Shown here piece after piece: positions 1-7,115 of a stretch of DNA of 22,567 nt. The stretch lies in contig JAKATV010000001.1 in NCBI GenBank assembly GCA_021818565.1, positions 1 through 22,567 on the forward strand. The letters are read 5' to 3'. Source of the stretch: Planctomycetota bacterium (GTDB taxonomy: Bacteria; Planctomycetota; Phycisphaerae; WQYP01). Numbering within the stretch: the stretch's first letter is position 1; the number at the start of each line of letters is the position of its first letter. The notes beneath the pieces were generated by a model. The model searched no databases, was not told the origin of the DNA, and saw only the letters and a program-made list of their open reading frames with translations. Position numbers and translations under genes: made by a program.

Positions 1-90
1 CCGCACCGTGGCGTCCATGTAGCCACCAGAAAGAAGCTGCATGAAAGACGCAAAACGCGTTGATTTTACAGCGCATTATTGCACTGAAAA

Positions 91-119
91 CCAGCGGGTT
101 TTACTGGAACATCCGCTGG
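91..119. repeat. Inverted repeat, 7-bp arms
   Basis: CCAGCGG at 91-97 is matched by CCGCTGG at 113-119, with a 15-nt loop. It lies in the 210-bp gene-free edge downstream of gyrB and next to the stronger hairpin at 126-162. There is no T-run on either side, so it is not a convincing intrinsic terminator. I see no gene in 1-210; an AACTCCTAGCTCCTAACTCC tract at 170-189 is the reverse complement of the GTTAGGAGTTAGGAG debris near 6260. Confidence 0.4.
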
Positions 120-125
120 AAGTTA

Positions 126-162
126 GAATATTTTATGAAGCGCCAGCGCTTCCAAAATATTC
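126..162. terminator. Long hairpin downstream of gyrB, possible transcription end
   Basis: The arms GAATATTTT-AT-GAAGCGC (126-143) and GCGCTTC-C-AAAATATTC (146-162) pair almost completely around a 2-nt loop. The only break is an AT/C bulge. The hairpin starts about 50 nt past the gyrB stop codon, where a terminator would be expected. It lacks the U-run of a classical Rho-independent terminator. It may instead be an RNA processing or stability element or a small palindromic repeat. Confidence 0.45.
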
Positions 163-210
163 CAGCTTATAACTCCTAGCTCCTAACTCCTTCGCTCTCG
201 CCCGGCCAAC

Positions 211-2778
211 TTACACGTCCAGGTTCTTTACATCCAGGGCGTGTTCTTCAATGTAGCGTCGGCGACGTTCCACGTCTTCACCCATGAGCGTGCTGAACAT
301 TGCTTCGGCGTTAGAAGCGCCTTCGAGTGTCACCCGCAGCAACGTGCGGCGCGCCGGGTCCATGGTGGTGGCCCAGAGTTCCTCGGCGTTCATTTCTCCC
401 AGACCCTTGAATCGCTTCACTTCGATTCCCTGTTTGGCGATTTCCTGAATGGTCGAAACGATATCCAACAGGCCGGCGATATCGCGTTTGAAATCGCCGC
501 CGCTTTCCACCAGGTAGCGTGTCATTTTGCGTTCGCCGCTGTCCAGCTCTTCGAATTTCAGGAAGTAATCTTCAATGGGCAGGTCCATGGCTTTGAGTTT
601 TTCAAAAATCTTTTCCAACTCACGGTTTTCGCTGAGTTCCTCATTTTTTTCCAGGCGGCGTTGCGCTTTCTTTTTCGCCTCCGCAGCTTCGGCGGAAAGC
701 TTACCGTTGGTGGCGGCGGAGCCGTTGGTGGAAGCATCAGCTGTTTCCACGGTTCGGGCAATGGCCATGAGTTCGGCAATTTTATTGTGTTCGCAGTAGG
801 CTTCGTATTCTTCCAGTGTGTAGAAGAATGATTCATGACCATCCAGGATCACGCGGTAATGTGGAAGCGTACCGCGTTCGACGCGCATATGTAGCAGTTT
901 GGTAAAGGGCAGACCGCGACGTTCCGCCACCATGACCAGGTCCTGAACCTGTTCCAGCAGTTGAACCGCTTTTTTGAGGTCCGCGCCCTTCAGGCGAGCC
1001 TTTTCGCATCCTTTTTTATCGCGTATCACCAGACTGGTGCCATCGGTGCCAAGTTCCAGATATGTCTTTCGCATGGCGGGTTCATTTCGCACATATTCAA
1101 CATGCTTTTTTCGTGTCACCTGGTACAACGGCGGCTGCGCGATATAAACGCGCCCATCACGGATCAACTGCGTCATCTGCCGGAAGAAGAATGTTAAAAG
1201 CAGTGTGCGGATGTGTGAACCGTCCACATCGGCGTCGGTCATGATCACCAGTTTGCCGTAACGCAGCTTGGTCATGTCCATGTCACCGGCACCAATTCCG
1301 CAGGCCAGAGCTTGAACGATGGTGCGGATTTCCTCATGCCCGAGCATTTTATCAACGCGAGCCTTTTCCACGTTGAGAATTTTACCCTTGATGGGCAATA
1401 TGGCTTGAAATACGCGATCGCGCCCGGCCTTGGCCGTGCCGCCTGCCGATTGCCCTTCGACGATGTAAAGTTCCGTGGATTCCATATCGCGGCTGGAACA
1501 ATCCGAGAGCTTGCCGGGCAAACCGCCACTGGTCAACGCGCCTTTTCGTGTTAGTTCACGGGCCTTGCGGGCGGCTTCGCGCGCCTGCCTTGCCAGCACA
1601 CCTTTTTGAATAATTCGTTTGGCGTCGCCGGGGTGTTCTTCCAGCCAGATTCCCAATGCTTCATTGACAGCGCTTGAGACAAACCCTTCCACTTCGCCGT
1701 TGCCAAGCTTGTCTTTGGTTTGCCCTTCAAATTGCGGATTAGGCACCTTGACAGAAATGATGGCGGAAAGGCCCTCGCGCAAATCATCGCCGTTGGGCAT
1801 TTCTTTTTCATCTTTGATAAGATTATTGGATTTGGCATAAAAATTCAGTGTGCGCGTCAAAGCCGTCTTAAAGCCTGACAAGTGCGTACCGCCGCCAGGG
1901 GTATTAATATTATTAGCGAAGCTGTGCAGGCTTTCGGCATAGCCGTCGTTGTATTGCACTGCCACCTGCACCGACATCGGATTTTCTTTGCCTTGTTCTT
2001 CCCGTTCCAGATAAATCACCTGACTGTGAATGACGTCCTTGCCTTCGTTGAGTTGTTTTACAAATTGGATAATTCCCTTGGTGTACTTAAATTCATCTTT
2101 CTTGCCGGTGCGTTCGTCTTCCAGATAAAAAGCCAGGCTTTCATTAAGATAGGCCAATTCTCTGCACCGTGCTACGATGCGGTCATAGTCAAAGTTAATT
2201 TCAGGGAAAATCTGCGAATCAGGCTTAAATGTAACCTTGGTGCCCGATTTTGCCCGCTTCCCGATCATTTTGATCTCGGAAGATTTTACGCCCCGTTCAA
2301 ATTCCATGTTGTAGACCTTGCCGTCGCGACAAACTTCAACAATGGTCCATTCCGAAAGGGCATTGACCACCGAGGCACCTACGCCATGCAGTCCACCGGA
2401 AACCTTGTATCCGCCACCGCCGAATTTTCCGCCGGCGTGCAGATCGCACATGACCACTTCCAGCGTGGATTTTTTTTCCGTGGGGTGCATGCCCACTGGA
2501 ATGCCGCGGCCATCATCACTGACACTCACCGAGCCGTCAGCGTGAATGGTTACCCAGATGCTGTCACAAAAGCCGGCCATGGCCTCATCGACCGAATTAT
2601 TGACGATTTCCCATACCAAGTGGTGCAGGCCCCGGGTGGTGGTATCGCCAATGTACATACCGGGGCGCTTCCGCACCGGATCCAATCCCTTCAGGGCCTG
2701 AATAGCAGATTCATCATAAGCCTGTGAAACACGGGAAGGTGTGTCCATTGTAGCGGTAGACGGTGGCGGCGTAGCCAT
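211..2778 (-). CDS. gyrB: DNA gyrase subunit B
   Basis: ATP-hydrolysing subunit of DNA gyrase, which works with GyrA to put negative supercoils into DNA. The 855-residue product shows the GHKL ATPase site (catalytic E57 and N60, DGRGIPV at 89-95, GGLHGVGASVVNALS at 128-142), the transducer domain, and the TOPRIM metal site (EGQSAGG at 441-447, DADVDGSH at 515-522). It ends with the conserved KRFKGLGEMN tail segment. At 855 residues it is longer than the short ~640-residue GyrB type. It carries an extra block between the TOPRIM core and the tail, as E. coli GyrB does, including a polar linker rich in A, T, N and K. The start at 2778 is supported by AGGAGT at 2783-2788; M11 is a weaker alternative. 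gyrA is not adjacent. The GyrB subtype motifs make ParE unlikely. Confidence 0.97.
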   Translation of the reverse strand: MATPPPSTATMDTPSRVSQAYDESAIQALKGLDPVRKRPGMYIGDTTTRGLHHLVWEIVNNSVDEAMAGFCDSIWVTIHADGSVSVSDDGRGIPVGMHPTEKKSTLEVVMCDLHAGGKFGGGGYKVSGGLHGVGASVVNALSEWTIVEVCRDGKVYNMEFERGVKSSEIKMIGKRAKSGTKVTFKPDSQIFPEINFDYDRIVARCRELAYLNESLAFYLEDERTGKKDEFKYTKGIIQFVKQLNEGKDVIHSQVIYLEREEQGKENPMSVQVAVQYNDGYAESLHSFANNINTPGGGTHLSGFKTALTRTLNFYAKSNNLIKDEKEMPNGDDLREGLSAIISVKVPNPQFEGQTKDKLGNGEVEGFVSSAVNEALGIWLEEHPGDAKRIIQKGVLARQAREAARKARELTRKGALTSGGLPGKLSDCSSRDMESTELYIVEGQSAGGTAKAGRDRVFQAILPIKGKILNVEKARVDKMLGHEEIRTIVQALACGIGAGDMDMTKLRYGKLVIMTDADVDGSHIRTLLLTFFFRQMTQLIRDGRVYIAQPPLYQVTRKKHVEYVRNEPAMRKTYLELGTDGTSLVIRDKKGCEKARLKGADLKKAVQLLEQVQDLVMVAERRGLPFTKLLHMRVERGTLPHYRVILDGHESFFYTLEEYEAYCEHNKIAELMAIARTVETADASTNGSAATNGKLSAEAAEAKKKAQRRLEKNEELSENRELEKIFEKLKAMDLPIEDYFLKFEELDSGERKMTRYLVESGGDFKRDIAGLLDIVSTIQEIAKQGIEVKRFKGLGEMNAEELWATTMDPARRTLLRVTLEGASNAEAMFSTLMGEDVERRRRYIEEHALDVKNLDV

Positions 2779-2870
2779 GAGTACTCCTGATTATGGCGGG
2801 ATAAGGGAGGGCAAAATACGTTAAAATAAGCCCGATTTTTCCGCTTTCCTCGCCGGGAATCCAAGTCCTT

Positions 2871-2876
2871 AGTATA
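2871..2876 (-). promoter_or_regulatory. Candidate -10 element upstream of gyrB
   Basis: Read on the minus strand this is TATACT, five of six matches to the sigma-70 -10 consensus. It lies about 95 nt before the gyrB start codon and downstream of the DUF4143 remnant. No good -35 hexamer is seen at 16-18 nt, so the call rests on one box and on position. Confidence 0.35.
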
Positions 2877-2923
2877 CCTGAAAATCAGCAGTTTTCCCAG
2901 CGATATTCCAAGTGAATTTAAAA

Positions 2924-3373
2924 TCATTGGCTTTCTTGGGCGAGGAAATTTCCCAGTGGGATGGCCTGGGTGTTGTGATTCAACATGAAGCTTTCAGTAC
3001 CGGGATATATGACAATTTTTCGCGTGGCTCCAATGTCCTGGCAAGCCGTGTGAAACCCCCGCGCCGGTGCCGGATTATTGATGGATCGTTTGACCTCAAT
3101 GGCCCAGACGTCGTTGGGGGCATGCTCAAGAACCAAGTTGATTTCCGCGCCCGCACTGGAACGATAAAAACACGCTTGTACCGAAGGCGGAAGAACCCCA
3201 AGGATGTTCTCAATGACGAACCCTTTCCAGCTCCAGCCGGAAACGGGATGGCCCAGTAGCTCTTCGCCATTGCCAATGCCCAGCAGGGCATGGACCAAGC
3301 CACTGTCGCGGACATAAACTTTTGGAGATCGGGTTAAACGCTTTTTAGTATTTGCCAGATATGGAGAATCCAC
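2924..3373 (-). pseudogene. Truncated DUF4143-domain ATPase, C-terminal remnant
   Basis: About 149 residues match the C-terminal DUF4143 half of the large AAA_14/DUF4143 family of bacterial ATPases. Family landmarks are PYLANTKKRLTRSPKVYVRD near the start, SSAGAEINLVLE in the middle (the nuclease-fold-like segment), AIEVKRS, and a YPGTESFMLNHNTQAIPL end. Intact members are about 370-450 residues with an N-terminal P-loop ATPase domain and a Walker A motif; here that half is absent. The open frame begins at a GTG (3373) and an in-frame stop lies about a dozen codons further upstream, so the 5' part is deleted rather than missed. It lies on the same strand between uvrB and gyrB. It is probably non-functional, though a short expressed peptide cannot be excluded. 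Confidence 0.8.
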
Positions 3374-3522
3374 CTTGCAATTATGCCATGACGTGGCAGA
3401 TTTGCGAGGTTAAATGTGAAATAATGTCTTAATGTTCACTATTAAGAATTAAATGGGCGGTTAAGTGTTTGGGTTCTGGTGCCATTCTGTGGGTGGCTTT
3501 CTCAGGTAAATACGCCAAGCCG

Positions 3523-5673
3523 TTAATGCCGGCGTTTAGGTCCTCGCTTAAATTTGGTCTGTTGGGGTTTGGCGGTGGGGCGGTTGGCCAGGCGATTGGC
3601 GATGCCTTCATCAATGGCGGCAGCTAGGGCATGTTGGTGTTCCGCATCTTTGTCGGCGGTGAACTGGGCAGAATCTTGCGGGGCTGCGTCCGAAGGGGGC
3701 TGTGCGGCAGCCTGCAGTTCCTTGATCCGATCACGCAAATCCGCGGCCTTTTCAAATTCCAGATTATTGGCGGCCGTAAGCATTTCCTCTTCCAGCATGC
3801 GGATCATTTCCTGCTGATCAAATTCCGATTCAGATTCAGAGAGCATTTCCCGGGCAGTGCGGCGGGCCTTAAGTTCCAATTCAATGCCATGCCGGATGGC
3901 TTTCTGAACCGTCTGCGGCGTAATGCCGTTGGCGGTGTTCCACGCTTCCTGAATCTTGCGGCGCCGCGCTGTTTCATCGATGGCCCGCTGCATGGCGGGA
4001 GTAATTTTATCGCCATATAAAAATACCTTGGCGTCCACATTGCGCGCGCAACGTCCGATCATCTGAATCAGTGATGTCTCACTACGCAAAAAGCCCTGCT
4101 TGTCCGCATCCATAATCGCCACCATGGAAACCTCCGGCAAATCCAAGCCTTCCCGCAGCAGATTCACGCCGATCAGGCAGTCAAAAGAGCCTTCACGTAA
4201 TTCCCGAAGGATATCAATACGGTCGAATGTTTGTATCTCGCTATGTAAATATTTACAGCGCAATCCCGCCTGGCCCAGATAGTGTGATAAATCCTCGGCC
4301 AGTCGCTTGGTCAGTGTTGTCACCAGCGTCCGCTGGCCATGTTGGGCACGAAGTTTCGCTTCTACCAGTAAATCGGCCACTTGTCCCTGTGCGGGCCGCA
4401 CTTCAATAACCGGATCAATCAGGCCGGTGGGCCGGATAATCTGTTCCACCACTTCCCCGCCGGTGAGCTCCAACTCGTATTTGGCCGGCGTGGCGGACAC
4501 AAACAGCACCTGGTTCCACATACCCGCAAATTCTTCAAAGCGCATCGGGCGGTTGTCCAGGGCCGACGGCAAACGGAATCCATGTTCTACCAGCACTTCT
4601 TTGCGGTGGCGATCGGCGGAATACATCGCGTTGATCTGCGGAATGGTCACGTGCGATTCGTCGATCATCAGGATGTAATCTTTAGGGAAATAATCAACCA
4701 GCGTTGAGGGCTTGGATCCCGGAGCAGAGCCGGAAATGTGGCGGGAATAATTCTCAATTCCCTGACAAAACCCGGCCTCCAGCATCATTTCCATATCATA
4801 TTTGGTGCGGGCAAAGAGGCGCTGGGCTTCCAGGAGTTTTCCCTGCTGCCGCAGTTCCCGGCATCGCTGTTCAAGTTCCTGCTGAATATCGTGAACCGCA
4901 CGCACCATCGTGCTGTCATCAGCAACATAATGTTTGGCGGGAAAGACAAACGCGGTGGTTTCTTCGGTCAGCCGCTCCCCGCTGACGGGGTGAATATGCC
5001 AGATCGATTCAATGTCATCGCCGAACATTTCCACACGCAATGCGGTGATTTCATACGCCGGAAATATTTCAATCACGTCGCCGCGCACGCGGAATGTCCC
5101 GCGCTTAAATTCGATGTCATTGCGTTCATACTGCACGTCTATCAGTGCCCGCAGAAGTTCTTCCCGGCCCATGGCGGCCCCGCGCTGCAGGGAGATCACC
5201 TTCTTTTTATATTGCTCCGGCGAACCAAGACCGAAGATGCAACTGACGGAGGCTACCACCATCACATCCCGGCGGCTTATCAGGGCACTGGTGGTAGCCA
5301 GCCGCAAGCGGTCCAGATCATCATTGCGGGCCGCATCTTTTTCAATGTAAATATCGCGTTGGGGAATGTAGGCCTCGGGTTGATAGTAGTCATAGTAGCT
5401 GACAAAATAATTGACGGCATTGTGGGGCAGAAGCTCGCGAAATTCTTCATAGAGTTGTGCGGCCAGCGTTTTGTTATGACTGATCACCAGCACGGGGCGG
5501 TTGAGCCGCGCAGCGACATGGGCCATGGTAAAAGTTTTCCCGGAGCCGGTCACGCCCATGAGAACCTGATATTTTTCCCCGGCGGAAAACGCTTGGGAAA
5601 TTTTGTCAATGGCCTGCGGCTGATCGCCGGTGGGCTTAAAGGGACTTTCGATTTTATATTCCTGCACGGCCAT
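3523..5673 (-). CDS. uvrB: Excinuclease ABC subunit B
   Basis: Damage-verifying helicase-like subunit of the UvrABC nucleotide excision repair system; it is loaded on DNA by UvrA and recruits UvrC. The 716-residue product has the Walker A GVTGSGKT at 40-47 and the tyrosine-rich beta-hairpin that clamps DNA (YYDYYQPEAYIPQRD, 93-107). Walker B DESH is at 338-341, followed by the VSATPAKYELE helicase motif. A UVR (UvrC-interaction) helix is at about 629-652. A basic tail of roughly 60 residues ending FKRGPKRRH extends past the UVR motif, slightly longer than in typical members (about 670 residues). The start at 5673 gives the usual family N-terminus (FKPTGDQPQAI); no clear Shine-Dalgarno precedes it. 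A perfect TATAAT lies 30 nt upstream. Confidence 0.97.
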   Translation of the reverse strand: MAVQEYKIESPFKPTGDQPQAIDKISQAFSAGEKYQVLMGVTGSGKTFTMAHVAARLNRPVLVISHNKTLAAQLYEEFRELLPHNAVNYFVSYYDYYQPEAYIPQRDIYIEKDAARNDDLDRLRLATTSALISRRDVMVVASVSCIFGLGSPEQYKKKVISLQRGAAMGREELLRALIDVQYERNDIEFKRGTFRVRGDVIEIFPAYEITALRVEMFGDDIESIWHIHPVSGERLTEETTAFVFPAKHYVADDSTMVRAVHDIQQELEQRCRELRQQGKLLEAQRLFARTKYDMEMMLEAGFCQGIENYSRHISGSAPGSKPSTLVDYFPKDYILMIDESHVTIPQINAMYSADRHRKEVLVEHGFRLPSALDNRPMRFEEFAGMWNQVLFVSATPAKYELELTGGEVVEQIIRPTGLIDPVIEVRPAQGQVADLLVEAKLRAQHGQRTLVTTLTKRLAEDLSHYLGQAGLRCKYLHSEIQTFDRIDILRELREGSFDCLIGVNLLREGLDLPEVSMVAIMDADKQGFLRSETSLIQMIGRCARNVDAKVFLYGDKITPAMQRAIDETARRRKIQEAWNTANGITPQTVQKAIRHGIELELKARRTAREMLSESESEFDQQEMIRMLEEEMLTAANNLEFEKAADLRDRIKELQAAAQPPSDAAPQDSAQFTADKDAEHQHALAAAIDEGIANRLANRPTAKPQQTKFKRGPKRRH

Positions 5674-5702
5674 TTTTTACATCCAAAACGCGATAACAAG
5701 GC

Positions 5703-5708
5703 ATTATA
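5703..5708 (-). promoter_or_regulatory. -10 box of the uvrB promoter
   Basis: On the minus strand this reads TATAAT, a perfect sigma-70 -10 hexamer, about 30 nt before the uvrB start codon. The -35 region is AT-rich (AATAAA-like) and poor, so the promoter may need an activator or an upstream element. The palindromes at 5734-5764 lie immediately upstream of the expected -35 position. Confidence 0.5.
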
Positions 5709-5733
5709 TACTACGCACATCATATTTTATTAA

Positions 5734-5764
5734 GATCACCCCGGGTGATCGAGTCAGGTGACTC
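5734..5764. promoter_or_regulatory. Two abutting palindromes, possible operator upstream of uvrB
   Basis: GATCACCC-C-GGGTGATC (5734-5750) is a perfect inverted repeat with 8-bp arms. It is directly followed by GAGTCA-GG-TGACTC (5751-5764), a perfect repeat with 6-bp arms. They sit just upstream of the uvrB promoter and lack a T-run on both strands, which argues against a terminator. Neither matches the LexA boxes I know (GAAC-N4-GTTC or CTGT-N8-ACAG). An operator for an unknown dimeric regulator is an inference. Confidence 0.45.
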
Positions 5765-5793
5765 CGACCGCGTGATTGTTCGACGGGCGATGC

Positions 5794-5870
5794 CAAGTTG
5801 AGCATGTTGATGGGAGTGTTAATTTTGGAGGGCTTTCCTCAGGATGCTCAAGTTGTTTTGAATGCCCCTA
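5794..5870. repeat. Dispersed repeat A, copy 1
   Basis: Starts CAAGTTGAGCATGTTGATGG and ends ATGCTCAAGTTGTTTTGAATG; copy 2 is at 6154-6235 in the same orientation. The first 40 bases of the two copies match with few changes. The middle differs, copy 2 having an extra CAAGTTGCTCG-like block. No coding capacity is apparent. Confidence 0.6.
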
Positions 5871-5996
5871 CGCGGCGGGCGGCTAACACCGCAGAGCAGA
5901 CCGGTGAACTGTTGAACAGGTGAGCGAATACGGACCGCCAGCGGTGGTACCTGCCGCCGGGATCTTAGGTTACGAGTTAAGGGGCCAGGGGTTAGA

Positions 5997-6039
5997 ACCA
6001 CAACGACACAACGACACGAAGATACGACGACGGAACGAC
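5997..6039. repeat. 43-bp direct repeat B, copy 1
   Basis: An ACCACAACGACACAACGAC-type segment that recurs at 6558-6600 with a single base difference (CACGAAG here, CACAAAG there). The internal period is about 8-9 bases (ACGACACA units). It is similar in style to tandem nonamer debris seen in some environmental bacterial genomes. Confidence 0.75.
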
Positions 6040-6153
6040 ACGCTTCAACGAAACGCTGCGCTTCAACGACCAACGAGCAACGAATAACAGGGTTGAGCTG
6101 TCGCTGCGATGGCCAGGGTGCTAAAGATGCGCAAGATAGGGGGGCAAGGTGCT

Positions 6154-6235
6154 CAAGTTGAGCATGTGGATGGGAGCGTTGATTTTAGCGGGTTTGGTTC
6201 AAGTTGCTCGATGCTCAAGATGTTTTTGGCCCCCG
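6154..6235. repeat. Dispersed repeat A, copy 2
   Basis: Starts CAAGTTGAGCATGTGGATGG and ends GATGCTCAAGATGTTTTTGG; diverged direct copy of 5794-5870, slightly longer through an internal insertion. Confidence 0.6.
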
Positions 6236-6459
6236 GGGGGGGCAGCATTTAGCATTGAGAAGTTAGGAGTTAGGAGGCTTTTTGGGCGCGGAATGGGCGT
6301 GGGCGTCGTGCTTTTACCGGGAACAGAGCGGTCCTCATGGCTGAGGCGGAGCCATTGATGCAGGCATGTTATTTACTTGTCAAATCCCGGCGGACCGGGA
6401 TGCGGCACTTGTGCCGTGGAGAGGCTATAGGGGGCGGCGGGGGAGGGTAATGGCGGTTT

Positions 6460-6492
6460 TCAGTTTTCAGTGTTCAGTGTTCAGTTTTCAGG
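6460..6492. repeat. TTCAG short-period repeat tract
   Basis: Four head-to-tail copies of a TCAGTTT/TCAGTGT heptamer to octamer, ending in TTTTCAGG. Low-complexity tract with no coding meaning. Confidence 0.65.
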
Positions 6493-6501
6493 AGGCAGTG
6501 C

Positions 6502-6531
6502 ACCGCAAAGAAACACAAGAACGCAAAGGCG
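6502..6531. repeat. CGCAAAG-type short-period repeat
   Basis: ACCGCAAAGAAACACAAGAA followed by CGCAAAGGCG is a degenerate tandem nonamer (CGCAAAGAA / CACAAGAA / CGCAAAGG). Confidence 0.55.
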
Positions 6532-6557
6532 CGGCGGCGACGACCACGACGGTATTC

Positions 6558-6600
6558 ACCACAACGACACAACGACACAAAGATACGACGACGGAACGAC
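6558..6600. repeat. 43-bp direct repeat B, copy 2
   Basis: Differs from 5997-6039 at one base. The two copies are about 520 bp apart, which suggests recent duplication or spread of a multicopy intergenic element. Confidence 0.75.
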
Positions 6601-6605
6601 GGTTA

Positions 6606-6632
6606 GCCACAGAGGGCACAGAGATCACAGAG
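6606..6632. repeat. CACAGAG short-period repeat
   Basis: GCCACAGAGGGCACAGAG followed by ATCACAGAG: three degenerate nonamer copies of the SSCACAGAG type, immediately after repeat B copy 2. Confidence 0.6.
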
Positions 6633-6729
6633 TTTGGGACACCACGACGGTATTTACCACGAGGTAGCGGAGGGGTAGCCGCAGCGGCGGCTGGAGCAGG
6701 AGAGCAGGTGATAGTTGAGCAGTAGAGCG

Positions 6730-6749
6730 AATCGGGCCGCGGCCCGATT
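6730..6749. repeat. Perfect 20-bp palindrome
   Basis: AATCGGGCCGCGGCCCGATT equals its own reverse complement. It follows GAGCAGTAGAGCG, and GAGCAGTAGA (6717-6726) is itself repeated inverted as TCTACTGCTC at 6831-6840. A similar setting (GTGAGCGAAT then ACCGC-CA-GCGGT) occurs near 5922-5945. No T-run follows, so it is not an obvious terminator. Confidence 0.6.
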
Positions 6750-7115
6750 AGAGCAGGTGTGGGAACAACGAACAACAGGGCGATGCGCTTAACGAGCAAC
6801 GAACAACAACTGGATTGTCACGTTCTGCGGTCTACTGCTCTACTTTTTACTGTTCAATCCATTTTAGCCAAAGCCCCGCCGCCGCAGAGCCAGCCTGGAG
6901 AATTGCCGGCGCTTGCCGGGCATTGGACACCGCGCTCCAGTCATCATTGCATGGCGATTTGCTGCTGTTTGTTTCCAGGCATCACAACGTAATCCATTTT
7001 TCCGCCGCGCCAGGCACAGTCTAACAACCATAAATCCGTAGCCCATTTCATTAACTGCTCACGTCCCCGTTGTGCTTCTCAGTTGCTTCGAGTTCGGATG
7101 GTAGTACGGCCATTT

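Larger units (their letters stand above)
5674..7115. other. 1.4-kb gene-free, repeat-rich spacer
   Basis: This stretch between the uvrB start and the end of the helicase gene holds the uvrB promoter region at its left edge and no open frame I believe. The short frames present run through periodic repeats and yield low-complexity peptides (for example VVV-rich or T/E-rich). It contains two pairs of near-identical repeats, three short-period repeat tracts and a perfect 20-bp palindrome, listed separately. Fragments such as GTTAGGAGTTAGGAG (about 6262-6276) and CAACGAGCAACGAAC also occur. The spacer marks the border between core genes and the defence island. Confidence 0.75.

Noticed and set aside
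1882..2727. Plus-strand open frame of 281 codons over gyrB
   Set aside because: Antisense shadow of the conserved GyrB ATPase region; no independent support.
4738..5733. Plus-strand open frame of 331 codons over uvrB
   Set aside because: Antisense shadow of uvrB, a gene with full-length family match; the peptide is hydrophobic and histidine-rich in the way antisense translations often are.
6460..6632. Possible CRISPR array from the closely spaced repeats
   Set aside because: The repeats are 7-9-bp degenerate tandem units without unique spacers of constant length, and no cas gene is nearby.
5819..7046. Several frames of 60-120 codons in the repeat-rich spacer
   Set aside because: They run through short-period repeats and give low-complexity peptides (VVVSLCRCVVVV-like or T/E-rich). 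None has a good start site or a recognisable fold.
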